Position numbers and translations under genes: made by a program. DNA of 64,000 nucleotides from Bin87 sp965220095 (GTDB lineage Bacteria > Chloroflexota > Dehalococcoidia > Lucifugimonadales > UBA3495): positions 4,154,001-4,218,000 of the forward strand of contig OZ244805.1 of assembly GCA_965220095.1 (NCBI GenBank), given 5' to 3'. The notes under the pieces are model-generated. The model was not told the origin of the DNA. It saw only the letters and a list, made by a program, of their open reading frames with translations, and did not search any database. Positions 57,018 through 64,000 of this stretch are shown piece after piece (position 1 is the first letter of the stretch; each line of letters starts with the position of its first letter).

Positions 57018-57392
57018 GAATTCTTCGTCTTCGTGGCCGAACCCGCAGTGCCCTCAGACAACAACGCCGCCGAGCGCAGCCTGCGACATCTGGTCATCAG
57101 CCGCAAGATCAGCGGCGGCACCCGGTCGGAGCAGGGCACCGAGAGCAAGATGACGCTGGCATCCATCTTCGGCACCTGGCCCGCCCAAGGTCTAAATCCT
57201 CTCGCCGCCTGCCGTCAGCTGCTCGTTTCCCCTCTACTCTGAACTGTTACATTGGCGCTTGTGTTGAATACGAAACAGCGATTGATACGGATTCCGGAAC
57301 TGATTTGAGATCCTGCGAGTGGAGATCCGCTAATTGAAGCGACACGGCAGACTGGAGGTCGGATTGGGTGCAACGACCTCGACGATGCCGGC

Positions 57393-57420
57393 AAAAAGGG
57401 GCCGGCACGCGACCGGCCCC
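57393..57420 (-). terminator. rho-independent terminator of the peptide-binding protein gene
   Basis: Minus strand: GGGGCCGG-TCGCGTG-CCGGCCCC (57420-57398) followed by TTTTT (57397-57393), 22 bp after the stop codon. Confidence 0.85.
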
Positions 57421-57442
57421 TGACATTACCCGCGGTGTCGGA

Positions 57443-59209
57443 TTAGCAGGCGGGGTCGCACCAGATGTTTTCGTTTTTCAGCTGTGTCCACAGGCTGGCG
57501 GGCATGTGGAAGTTCTGGATGCGCTTGTTCACCACCTGGTCGCGGAAGCTCCAGTAATAGACCAGCAGTGGCCCTGGGTCCACGGTGAGGATCCAGTCCT
57601 CCATGTCGCGGAGGATAACAGCGCGCTTGGCGCGGTCCAACTCCTGGCTTTGGGCGCTGAACATGTCCGTGAACTCGTCGGGCGCCTGCCAGCCAGACCA
57701 CTGGATCCATAGGCCGCCCGGCATGAACACCTTGCCGATGATGGGATCAGGTTCGCCGACCAGCACCGCCGTGCCCTGGGCCGCGATCTGGAAGTCCTGT
57801 TCCTTGTAGCGTGTGATGCCGGTGGCGCTGTCGATGGTCTGGACGGTGGCTTCCCAACCGAGGTAGCGCCGGAACTGGTCCGACAACAACTGGGCCAGGT
57901 CCACGTACTCGACCACCGTGCGAGCCATGATAGTGACCTCAAAGTCCTCCGGAACTCCCGCTTCCGCCAGCAATCGTTTTGCTTCGGCGATGTCGTCCGG
58001 GTGCTTGCCGCCGTCGGGGCCCTGCCGTAAGCCCGGTATCTTCAGGGCTTCCGCTTCGGAACGGCCGTACCAACTGTCCGGAGGGAAGGGCATGCCTATG
58101 GGAGCGATGCCGCCGCCGAATATTTCACGGAACTCGCTACGGTCCACCGCCAGGTGCATAGCGCGTCTGACGCGAACGTCGTTAAAGGGCTCCACAGTGG
58201 TATTGATCAAGGTGCCCAGGAAACTGCTGTTGGGTATCAGGTACACTTCCAGCGTGTCGGCCTCGGATTCCCTCAGCTCCAGGACTTCGGCATTGCTGAG
58301 GTTCGTGGCCGGCCACGTTGACATGAGCACCTGCTCGGTGCGGTAGGCGCCGATGGCGGTCCCCTTGTCGGCGATGTAGTAGTGGATGCTTCCGTCGATG
58401 TAGGGCAGGCCATCCTTCCAATAGTTGGGGTTCTTCTCCAACTCCAGCGATACGTCCTTGACCAGGTTGGTGGGCCGGAAGGGGCCGGAACCCATGCCGT
58501 TGTCCCACTTGGAAGTGTCGACGCCGGATTCGCCCCAGGCTTTGGACATTATCTTGAAGGCGTCGGCCGCGATCATGGGAATGAAGTCGGGAGCCGGGTT
58601 GGTGGTGCGAATCTCCACGGTGTTGGAGTCGATGGCGCGAGCGTTCCCCGGGGAGAAGTAAGGGGCGATGATCAGGGTTTGCGGACGGCTTTTCTCGGCG
58701 TTCACCAAGCTGTCCATGCTGTAGACAACGTCATCGGCGGTCACCGGCGTGCCGTCTTGCCACATGGCCTCGTCATGGAGGTGGAAAACGTAGGTAACGC
58801 CGTCGGGCTGCAACTCCCAGCTCTCGGCCAGGTCACCCCGGATGTCGTAAGGATCGTCCGTTTCGTCATTGTACTCCAGCAGCCCGTTGTAGATGCCGGA
58901 GATGTTTTTGATCTGGTTGGTGAATGCGTGGGGATGGAAGATGAGGTTGGGGAAGGCGTAATCCTGCATGGGAACGATCCCGCCGTATATGCCCCGTCCC
59001 GCGGTTTGGGGAGCAGCCTGGGCAGCGACCGGCGCCGCCGTTGGCGCCACCGTGTCCCCGCCAACGGCGGCGCCGGCATCCCCGGCCGGCGCCGTGGAGG
59101 ACGCACCGGGGGCGGTCGCCCCGCCGCAGGCTGCCAGCGCTGTCAAAGATAGTATTGCAGTAATGATTACGATAATACGTAAAGTGAGGCGATTAATTGA
59201 AACTTTCAT
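57443..59209 (-). CDS. ABC transporter peptide-binding lipoprotein (SBP family 5)
   Basis: 588 aa. Signal and lipobox IIVIITAILSLTALAACGG, then an Ala/Pro-rich tether. Family-5 motifs: DLAESWELQPDGVTYVFHLHD, GTPVTADDVVYSMDSL, RVRRAMHLAVDRSEFREIFGG, AKRLLAEAGVPEDFEVTIMA and WILTVDPGPLLVYYWSF. Ends LKNENIWCDPAC, with two cysteines. Takes up peptides or related solutes; no permease nearby. Only distantly like the protein at 46987-48828. A decayed tail of a close paralogue lies 320 bp upstream. Confidence 0.92.
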   Translation of the reverse strand: MKVSINRLTLRIIVIITAILSLTALAACGGATAPGASSTAPAGDAGAAVGGDTVAPTAAPVAAQAAPQTAGRGIYGGIVPMQDYAFPNLIFHPHAFTNQIKNISGIYNGLLEYNDETDDPYDIRGDLAESWELQPDGVTYVFHLHDEAMWQDGTPVTADDVVYSMDSLVNAEKSRPQTLIIAPYFSPGNARAIDSNTVEIRTTNPAPDFIPMIAADAFKIMSKAWGESGVDTSKWDNGMGSGPFRPTNLVKDVSLELEKNPNYWKDGLPYIDGSIHYYIADKGTAIGAYRTEQVLMSTWPATNLSNAEVLELRESEADTLEVYLIPNSSFLGTLINTTVEPFNDVRVRRAMHLAVDRSEFREIFGGGIAPIGMPFPPDSWYGRSEAEALKIPGLRQGPDGGKHPDDIAEAKRLLAEAGVPEDFEVTIMARTVVEYVDLAQLLSDQFRRYLGWEATVQTIDSATGITRYKEQDFQIAAQGTAVLVGEPDPIIGKVFMPGGLWIQWSGWQAPDEFTDMFSAQSQELDRAKRAVILRDMEDWILTVDPGPLLVYYWSFRDQVVNKRIQNFHMPASLWTQLKNENIWCDPAC

Positions 59210-59532
59210 GATGGATCACCTCCAATTCCAACGGAAACATTTGAAAAACAGGTACACAATGCTCGTATCGCAGTATCAACGTATCAATAACGATTATCAA
59301 TGTCAATGGGGTGAGCCGCAGGGCCCTTTGACTATCCGGTCATTCCGGCCTGGAGCCGGAATCCAGAAAGGTTAGGCAGAGGGCCATTGGCAGCGATTGA
59401 GACATTCGCGTGTTCCGGTCTACGCCGGAACGACGAGATTGAGGACAATCGAAAGACCCCGGGTAAGCAGCCAGTCGCGTAACGGAGGGGGCCGGCAACT
59501 GCCGGCCCCAAAAGGTGGCTCACGGTGTCAAA
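59210..59532. other. intergenic region with genome-type repeats and a decayed terminator
   Basis: 59335-59372 and 59410-59435 are two related units (ATTCCGGCCTGGAGCCGGAA, GTTCCGGTCTACGCCGGAAC), small imperfect palindromes like dispersed intergenic repeats. A strong hairpin GGGGCCGGCA-AC-TGCCGGCCCC at 59488-59509 has no T-run on the needed side and probably is the old terminator of the SBP relic next to it. Confidence 0.5.
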
Positions 59533-59577
59533 TCAGCAGGCTGGGTCACACCAGATATGTTCGTGCTTGAGCTGGAC
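59533..59577 (-). pseudogene. tail of another peptide-binding protein gene
   Basis: Reads VQLKHEHIWCDPAC and a stop, matching the end of the gene at 57443 (LKNENIWCDPAC). It is fused directly to the truncated IS5-family transposase. Confidence 0.75.
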
Positions 59578-60128
59578 CCCGCTCTGGCCGCGGTCGGTGG
59601 GATTGGGGCCGGTTTTTTCCCCCGCCCAGGGGCGATTTGGTCATCGCCCCGTCCAGCCCCGGCCAACTCCAGTCCAGCCCCGGCAATTCATCGAACCGTT
59701 CCAAACCCACCCGCCACAACTCCAGGAACACCCCTCCAGGAACACCCCGGCCGCGGTCCATTCCTGAAAGCGCAGATGGCCCGTGGAACCGGAACCGCTG
59801 CCGGTGGCATCCAGGGCTTTCCACGGACCGCCGGTGCGCAGCACGTAGCAGATGCCGTCGGCGCAGGTGCGGTCGGGAACTCGGGGCCGGCCCCCGCCCA
59901 GGGGATGGGTATTCACCTGCTGGGGAATCAGGGGCGCCAGCACTTCCCAAAGCTCGTCGGAAACCCGGAAAGCGCCGGTGGTGGGATTGGTTCTGTTGGT
60001 TGGGCCGTCCCGCTGCGGTCGGGACGGCTTGGCAGCATTCGCTTTGGTCATTCCTCAACCATAGCCGCAACCCGGTCCAGCTGCCTTTTCCTGCTCATGC
60101 GGGTTTTTATCGGTTTTTAGGATAGGCT
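59578..60128 (-). pseudogene. IS5-family transposase relic
   Basis: From ~60051: FRVSDELWEVLAPLIPQQVN, GGGRPRVPDRTCADGICYVL, RTGGPWKALDATGSGS, FQEWTAAGVF; then in another frame ELPGLDWSWPGLDGAMTKSP, LGGG, with GPNPTDRGQSG where it is cut. The order is that of IS5 (IS427-type) transposases, whose two frames are often joined by frameshifting. The element's outer end (reverse of AAAAACCGATAAAAACCCGC, at ~60090-60128) touches IS copy 7. The C-terminal DDE part is lost. Confidence 0.75.
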
Positions 60129-60212
60129 CTTAGCTGGACTTTACGCATAATTTAGAAAAAGTATAAAGACAGGGTAAGCTGGCCTGACCAAAATCTCACT
60201 AAAGGCCCAGCT

Positions 60213-60785
60213 ATGCTTACCCTGCCCAATGCCATTGTATCCATACTCATTCCCTTCGCAACGCTGTTTACCAACCCGACCTGGCGGAAAGCCCAGGTAC
60301 TGCTGGTGGGCGCGATCCTGACCCCGGGTCAGCGCACCGTCGCCGCGGCCCTGCGGGTCATGGGCCGCAGCGATCACCGCGATTACGCCCGCTACCATGA
60401 GGTGCTCAACCGGGCGGTGTGGTCGCCCCGTGCAGCGGCGCGCATCCTCTTGGTGTTGCTGCTCCAGCACCTTGATGGTGGGGATGGCCCCTTGGTCTTC
60501 GGCATCGACGAAACCCTGGAACGGCGTCGCGGCGCCAAGATCAAAGGTCGGGGCATCTACCGCGACGCGGTGCGTTCCAGCCGGAGCCAACTGGTCAAGG
60601 CCAGCGGCCTGCGCTGGATCTCCCTGATGTGGCTGGGCCACGTGCCCTGGGCCGGACGCCATTGGGCCCTGCCGGTGCTCACCGTGCTGGCGCCATCGAC
60701 CCGGTACTACCAACAGCAGGGCCGTCGGCACAAGAAGCTCACCGACTGGGCGCGACAGATGATCCTGCAACCCCGCTCATGGTGA
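60213..60785 (+). CDS. IS copy 7 transposase orfA
   Basis: 190 aa; GIDETLERRRG; frame break at the conserved TGG TGA. Confidence 0.85.
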   Translation: MLTLPNAIVSILIPFATLFTNPTWRKAQVLLVGAILTPGQRTVAAALRVMGRSDHRDYARYHEVLNRAVWSPRAAARILLVLLLQHLDGGDGPLVFGIDETLERRRGAKIKGRGIYRDAVRSSRSQLVKASGLRWISLMWLGHVPWAGRHWALPVLTVLAPSTRYYQQQGRRHKKLTDWARQMILQPRSW

Positions 60786-60822
60786 GCCTGCCGAACCACG
60801 CTGGCTGCCCCAACGTCCACTG

Positions 60823-61620
60823 GTGCTGGTGGGCGACAACAGCTACGCCGTGCTGGACCTGCTCCACTGCTGCCAATCCCTCCGTGAACCCGTTACCCTC
60901 ATTGCCAGACTACGGCTGGACGCCGCTCTCTATGCGCCCGCGCCAGCCCGTCAGCCGGGTCAGCAGGGCCGCCCGCCGCTGAAAGGCCCGCGGCGACCCG
61001 CGCTGAAAACGATCCTCGACCAGCCCCAGGCAACTTGGGCCAGTGTGGCCGTGGCCTGGTATGACGGCGCCACCCGCACGGTGGAACTCACGTCGCAAAC
61101 GGCGGTCTGGTACCGCTCCGGCAAGCCTCCAGTCCGCATCCGCTGGGTGCTGATCCGAGATCCCCAGGGCTCCTTCGCCACCCAGGCCTTGCTGTGCACC
61201 GACCCCGCGGCGGACCCGACCCAAATCCTGGAATGGTTTGTCCTGCGCTGGCAACTGGAAGTTACCCCGTATCAAGTACGGGGCAGGCTCTTTCAGGAGG
61301 TGCGGACCCACCTGGGCGTGGAAACCCAACGCCAGTGGTCCGACCTGGCCATCGCCCGCACCACGCCCGTCCTGCTGGGAATCTTCTCCTGGACCACCCT
61401 GGCCGCCCACGGGTTGCAAAAACAGCGCCCCATGACCCAGCGCCGAGCGGCCTGGTACGACAAGCCGTTGCCGACCTTCGTGGACGCCATTGCCCTGGTG
61501 CGACGCCACCTGTGGCTGGCGTCGGAGGGTTTTTCAACGTCGGCCGTCGACCCCGATACGCAGGAACTCCCAGTCGCTCTGTACCACCGACTTGTCGATT
61601 CCCTGGCTTACGCCGCTTGA
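60823..61620 (+). CDS. IS copy 7 transposase orfB (with 8-residue insertion)
   Basis: 265 aa; VGDNSY, EVRTHLGVETQRQW, with the extra PYQVRGRL as in copy 1. Confidence 0.8.
   Translation: MLVGDNSYAVLDLLHCCQSLREPVTLIARLRLDAALYAPAPARQPGQQGRPPLKGPRRPALKTILDQPQATWASVAVAWYDGATRTVELTSQTAVWYRSGKPPVRIRWVLIRDPQGSFATQALLCTDPAADPTQILEWFVLRWQLEVTPYQVRGRLFQEVRTHLGVETQRQWSDLAIARTTPVLLGIFSWTTLAAHGLQKQRPMTQRRAAWYDKPLPTFVDAIALVRRHLWLASEGFSTSAVDPDTQELPVALYHRLVDSLAYAA
61267..61290 (+). repeat. 24-bp palindromic insertion, copy g
   Basis: Identical in sequence and position to copy a in IS copy 1, so copies 1 and 7 share an ancestor that already carried it. Confidence 0.85.
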
Positions 61621-61681
61621 AATGCGGAAAGTCCAGCCAAGCGCCTTTCGCCCGCGCTCTTCCCGCAGCTCCCGCCGGCTC

Positions 61682-61984
61682 CTATTTACAGTAGCGGGCG
61701 TAGTCCGCCCTGATCTTCCCCATGGTGAGCTTCCCTCTCTCCAGCTGACCACGCAACCGCTCCTCCACCGCCTCGGCGCTCAGCGTTACGGTGCCGCTGG
61801 CGCTGGACACGGTCATGCGATACAGAGCGGTGTTGGTGTCCGTCAGGCATCCGGCGTACCGACGCAACATACAGTCGTCGGTGTCACCTCCGCAGGCCAG
61901 CATAACCAACAGGCCGACAATCATCAGCAGCGTGTTCAACCACCCATGCACGGTTGGTTCTTCCAGGCGCCGCATGACACGCAT
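61682..61984 (-). CDS. small lipoprotein of unknown function
   Basis: 100 aa. Hydrophobic signal with lipobox (LNTLLMIVGLLVMLACGG), then a short mature part with cysteines (DDCMLRRYAGCLTDTN) and an Ala/Glu-rich helix (LSAEAVEERLRGQLERGK). Family not recognised. Starts 3 bp after the stop of the upstream gene; third gene of a small operon. Confidence 0.65.
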   Translation of the reverse strand: MRVMRRLEEPTVHGWLNTLLMIVGLLVMLACGGDTDDCMLRRYAGCLTDTNTALYRMTVSSASGTVTLSAEAVEERLRGQLERGKLTMGKIRADYARYCK

Positions 61985-61987
61985 TCG

Positions 61988-62527
61988 TCAAGGGCGCCGC
62001 AAGCCACTGGACAGCTGGTTCGACATCCTCTCGCCGAACAGATCGGACGCCACCGCGGCGAATTCGGGATCGACGAAGTAGCTCTGCAGCGGGCTGTTGG
62101 CCGCCACCGGCCGCGACAGCGCCATGCCCCGCTCCCGCTGGAACCTCCGCAGCACTCGGCCCATCCTTATCACCAACGAGCCCAACTCCACCGGCGTCAG
62201 GTCGGCCCGTTGGTAGAGTGTGTTCCGATGGATGCCAACTGCACCGGCCCGCCACACGTGCCGCAACACCCGTCTGGCCACGACCTCCAGACCCGCCGTG
62301 AAGTCGGTAGCCAGCTCCTCCGTCCAGTGGCCGGGCACCAACGTTGCAGAAGTTGCCGTTGTACCCGGCTCCGGAACAGTGCCCACAGCCGATGTTCTCT
62401 CCCCCGCTGTGGCAGGGCGCGGCCCATCCCGAACCTCGCCGCCCTCGTTGTCCCCGCCGCCGAGGCGGCGCAGCACCCGGATCACCTCGCCCACGTCGCC
62501 CTCCAGTTCCACGTGCAACTTCACCAT
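61988..62527 (-). CDS. uncharacterised protein
   Basis: 179 aa from ATG 62527 (MVKLHVELEGDVGEVIRVLRR), taken as start because the upstream gene's TGA ends 1 bp before it. After a Thr/Pro-rich linker comes WTEELATDFTAGLEVVARRV, IHRNTLYQRADLTPVELGSL, MGRVLRRFQRERGMALSRPV and SPLQSYFVDPEFAAVASD. The second half looks like a winged-helix-type or other small helical domain that could bind nucleic acid; I do not recognise the family. Middle gene of the operon. Confidence 0.65.
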   Translation of the reverse strand: MVKLHVELEGDVGEVIRVLRRLGGGDNEGGEVRDGPRPATAGERTSAVGTVPEPGTTATSATLVPGHWTEELATDFTAGLEVVARRVLRHVWRAGAVGIHRNTLYQRADLTPVELGSLVIRMGRVLRRFQRERGMALSRPVAANSPLQSYFVDPEFAAVASDLFGERMSNQLSSGLRRP

Positions 62528-62528
62528 T

Positions 62529-62774
62529 TCAGTCGTTCCCGACGGCAGACTGCCGGCGGCTCCGCCCCCACCCAATGTCCATGGCCGCGCCAATGGCGAC
62601 CATGGACATTCCCACCGTGAACGGCAGCGTCATCATGATTATCAGCCGGCTGCCTTCCGGCCTGGCGCCCGCTACCGTGACGCCCTATATGGACTGGATT
62701 ATCCCCGCGAGGATCAGGACCGCCCATCCGCCGGCGGTGGTCCAGACCGTTCTTCGCACGATGGAGTTCGACAT
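62529..62774 (-). pseudogene. small membrane protein gene with one in-frame TAG
   Basis: 82 codons in one frame, TAG at 62687-62685. Before: MSNSIVRRTVWTTAGG, WAVLILAGIIQSI; after: GVTVAGARPEGSRLIIMMTL, PFTVGMSMVAIGAAMDIGW. Two hydrophobic helices joined by a short loop. It is the first gene of the operon and overlaps the next one's ribosome site. The stop splits the two helices. Confidence 0.55.
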
Positions 62775-63061
62775 GGCTGCACCTGCGCAAATCGGATTGG
62801 CTGATTGCCCGCCGATTATACAGTTCGCCCACTCCTGATCGACGACAATAAGTCCTGCCGGCCTCGCATTGCCTCAATGAAAAGGTTGCTTATAGGCGGT
62901 GATTACCTCAAATAGAAGGTGATATTTATCGAATCGCCATGCTTCCAGGGTGGGTCAATGATCTCGGAAATTGACAGCCTGATCCCATCGCCGAGGACGC
63001 CGCCGCCGGTAACAACCATACCGAACCTCCGACACGTCGGGAACTGACGCCCGACAACGTG
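62775..63061. other. intergenic region, no gene supported
   Basis: Upstream of the small membrane protein gene; no convincing promoter or coding frame identified. Confidence 0.35.
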
Positions 63062-63240
63062 CGCTCTGGAAAGCAGTGCGGCTGGCTAGGATCCAGGGCT
63101 TCCCCCGGCGCGAGATCGCACGCCAGTTGGGCATCTCGCGCAACACGGTCCGCCAGTACGCCCGTGCCCTCACTCAACCGACCAACCGGCCACACAACCG
63201 CGGGGCCAGACGCTTATCCGCACTGACCGCCAACCGATAG
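63062..63240 (+). pseudogene. IS21-type transposase N-terminal relic
   Basis: One frame reads ALWKAVRLARIQGFPRREIA, RQLGISRNTVRQYARALTQP, a helix-turn-helix as at the start of IstA-type transposases, then ends at 63240. No catalytic domain. Confidence 0.55.
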
Positions 63241-63646
63241 GACTGTCAAATTCGCTTTCCATCTAAACTGACAGAATCGCTGGACAACGACAGCGATAGT
63301 GGGTCAGATCTCCGTCGGCGTTGACACAGCACCCGCACCCCATCCATGCCCAACAGCAACCCCTGCTATGATTGGCTCACCGACTAACTCAACTGCCCCC
63401 ATTCTAACCAACGACACTGATGCGGGTTTCACCTTGGTTTTAGTTCAGAAAGAGTCCCTGGATTCCCGGCCTCGTACTCGACACCGGGCCGGCTGTTCTT
63501 GCGCGGGAACGACGTACCGGAGGGGCGGTAGCGGCGACTTGGCGCCGGTCCTGAATAGGGGGCAGGTTTCAAATCTGCCCCCTACTGAAATACCCATTGA
63601 GACGAGGTTGGGCCATTTGCCCGACCGATCGCTTCCGGGCTAACGG
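63241..63646. other. intergenic region with dispersed repeats
   Basis: 63244-63274 carries the inverted pair CTGTCA ... TGACAG, perhaps the end of the IS21-like relic. 63455-63510 has GC-rich palindrome-like units (CTGGATTCCCGG, CACCGGGCCGGC) similar in style to those at 59.3 kb. No gene supported. Confidence 0.4.
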
Positions 63647-64000
63647 TCAGCCTTGGTACAAGGGCCCCCGGAGGACCTGGCCGGGCAGCGCTCCGGTGTG
63701 CTCGCCGTCTTCCAGCAGAACCGCGCCGTTGACTATCACATAGTCGATCCCGATGGCGCCCCGCCTCACGTGCTTGGCATTGGCGCCGGCCGGGGGATAG
63801 TCCACCGGTTCCCGGGGTTTGGAGGCGATGGTGTCAGCATCGAAGATGGTCAGGTCGGCGGCTTTGCCCGGGGCGATGAAGCCGCGGTCATGCAGTTCGT
63901 GCATCAGGGCGGTCTTGCCCGTCAGCCGATAGACGGCGTCTTCCAGTGACATGACCTGCTTTTCCCGCACCCAGTAGCCGAGCAGATTGGTGCTGTATTC
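63647..64000 (-). CDS. N-acyl-D-amino-acid deacylase-type amidohydrolase, C-terminal part (runs off right edge)
   Basis: 118 codons in the window, open to the edge (EYSTNLLGYWVREKQVMSLE). Typical C-terminus of the amidohydrolase 3 / D-aminoacylase group: DAVYRLTGKTALMHELHDRGF, IAPGKAADLTIFDADTI, GIDYVIVNGAVLLEDGEHTGALPG, VLRGP. The metal-binding histidines are in the missing N-terminal part. Enzymes of this family release D-amino acids from N-acyl forms; fits a peptide-scavenging lifestyle. Confidence 0.88.
   Translation of the reverse strand, partial: EYSTNLLGYWVREKQVMSLEDAVYRLTGKTALMHELHDRGFIAPGKAADLTIFDADTIASKPREPVDYPPAGANAKHVRRGAIGIDYVIVNGAVLLEDGEHTGALPGQVLRGPLYQG

Larger units (their letters stand above)
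55786..57242 (+). pseudogene. IS66-family transposase, broken
   Basis: First part MDTEVDLTTVDLTTVDLTTV, coiled coil, zinc finger CPDCGAHRSGG, ends in SNS-stop at 56154; the rest continues in another frame: VVHADETGPTKPAG (first Asp, disrupted by a local duplication), VLVSDCYAAYHHY (second Asp), NNAAERSLRHLVISRK. It also contains CSSQGQAL and SLPRTGYG, encoded by palindromic insertions e and f. Confidence 0.85.
55697..57250 (+). mobile_element. IS66-like element 3 (1,554 bp)
   Basis: Ends GTAACAGTTCAG and CTGAACTGTTAC. Carries two 24-bp palindromic insertions, a duplicated GACGAAACCGG segment near 56500 and a 15-bp tandem repeat (GACCTGACCACAGTT, three units, 55801-55845) near the transposase start. 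Confidence 0.85.
60134..61636 (+). mobile_element. IS copy 7 (1,503 bp), recombined flanks
   Basis: Left flank CTTAG (60129-60133), right flank CCAAG (61637-61641), the mirror of copy 3. Left end reads CTGGACTTTACGCAT, closer to the right inverted repeat than the other copies (CTAGGCTTTACGCAT). 24 bp longer than the standard copy because of palindromic insertion g. Confidence 0.93.

Noticed and set aside
14294..61636. IS copies 3 and 7 as ends of one 47-kb composite transposon
   Set aside because: The outer flanks do match (CCAAG), but the inner flanks also match each other (CTTAG), which a simple composite transposition does not explain; crossing over between copies fits better, and target bias makes chance possible.

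Overview
The window is a GC-rich bacterial chromosome segment. It is most likely from an uncultured Chloroflexota member, such as a SAR202 or sponge/marine-type lineage. This is inferred from the mix of DUF1501/DUF1800 proteins, two lipoprotein family-5 peptide-binding proteins, a DUF917/hydantoinase pair, N-acyl-D-amino-acid deacylase-type amidohydrolase and very heavy insertion-sequence load; no rRNA or tRNA gene was seen to confirm it. Many genes are interrupted, nonsense-mutated or frameshifted, so this is an accessory region in active decay and rearrangement.

Layout. 1-3.5 kb: end of a stress/defence-like operon (BrxD/DUF2791-type ATPase start, TerB-N/TerB/TerB-C protein), then a nucleotidyltransferase fragment and a PIN/Phd toxin-antitoxin pair. 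3.6-17.3 kb: three copies of one 1,479-bp DDE insertion sequence, a SNF2-type helicase cut by one copy, a large sacsin-like protein beheaded by another, and two paralogues of an unknown CDCERCE protein. 18-19.8 kb: an overlapping trio (zinc-ribbon/HEPN-like protein, HNH nuclease, DUF2971 protein) ended by nested IS630 elements (19.8-22.3 kb). 22.6-27.4 kb: a TIMP-like LPxTG surface protein and a DUF1800-DUF1501-NHL operon. 27.5-30.6 kb: IS66-like element and IS copy 4. 30.6-37 kb: integrase fragment, a second PIN toxin-antitoxin pair, and an HTH/P-loop gene plus partner, both disrupted. 38.5-42.8 kb: a type II-C CRISPR-Cas locus. 44-63 kb: amidase, peptide-binding proteins, a decayed ATP-grasp/transglutaminase/alpha-E operon, DUF917-hydantoinase, more IS relics, and a small operon of unknown function. 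The right edge holds the C-terminus of an amidohydrolase.

The most notable system is the CRISPR locus. cas1, cas2, a tracrRNA and three identical 36-bp repeats are intact, but IS copy 6 removed the N-terminus of cas9 (RuvC-I and bridge helix) and an IS66-like element cuts the array. The tracrRNA can be read directly: minus-strand anti-repeat with one G-U wobble over 17 bp, two back-to-back GAAA-tetraloop hairpins, and a promoter whose -10 lies inside the anti-repeat. Each repeat carries its own TTGGCC-17-TATAAT promoter, as known for Neisseria type II-C arrays.

A second notable pattern is a 24-bp palindromic sequence inserted in frame at seven places (plus one variant), always inside transposase genes. 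The seven IS copies share the same +1 frame break, have 5-bp target duplications of the form CTTNN or its complement, and mismatched duplications at four copies indicate recombination between copies. Several otherwise intact genes carry a single in-frame stop (36158, 51423, 62685).
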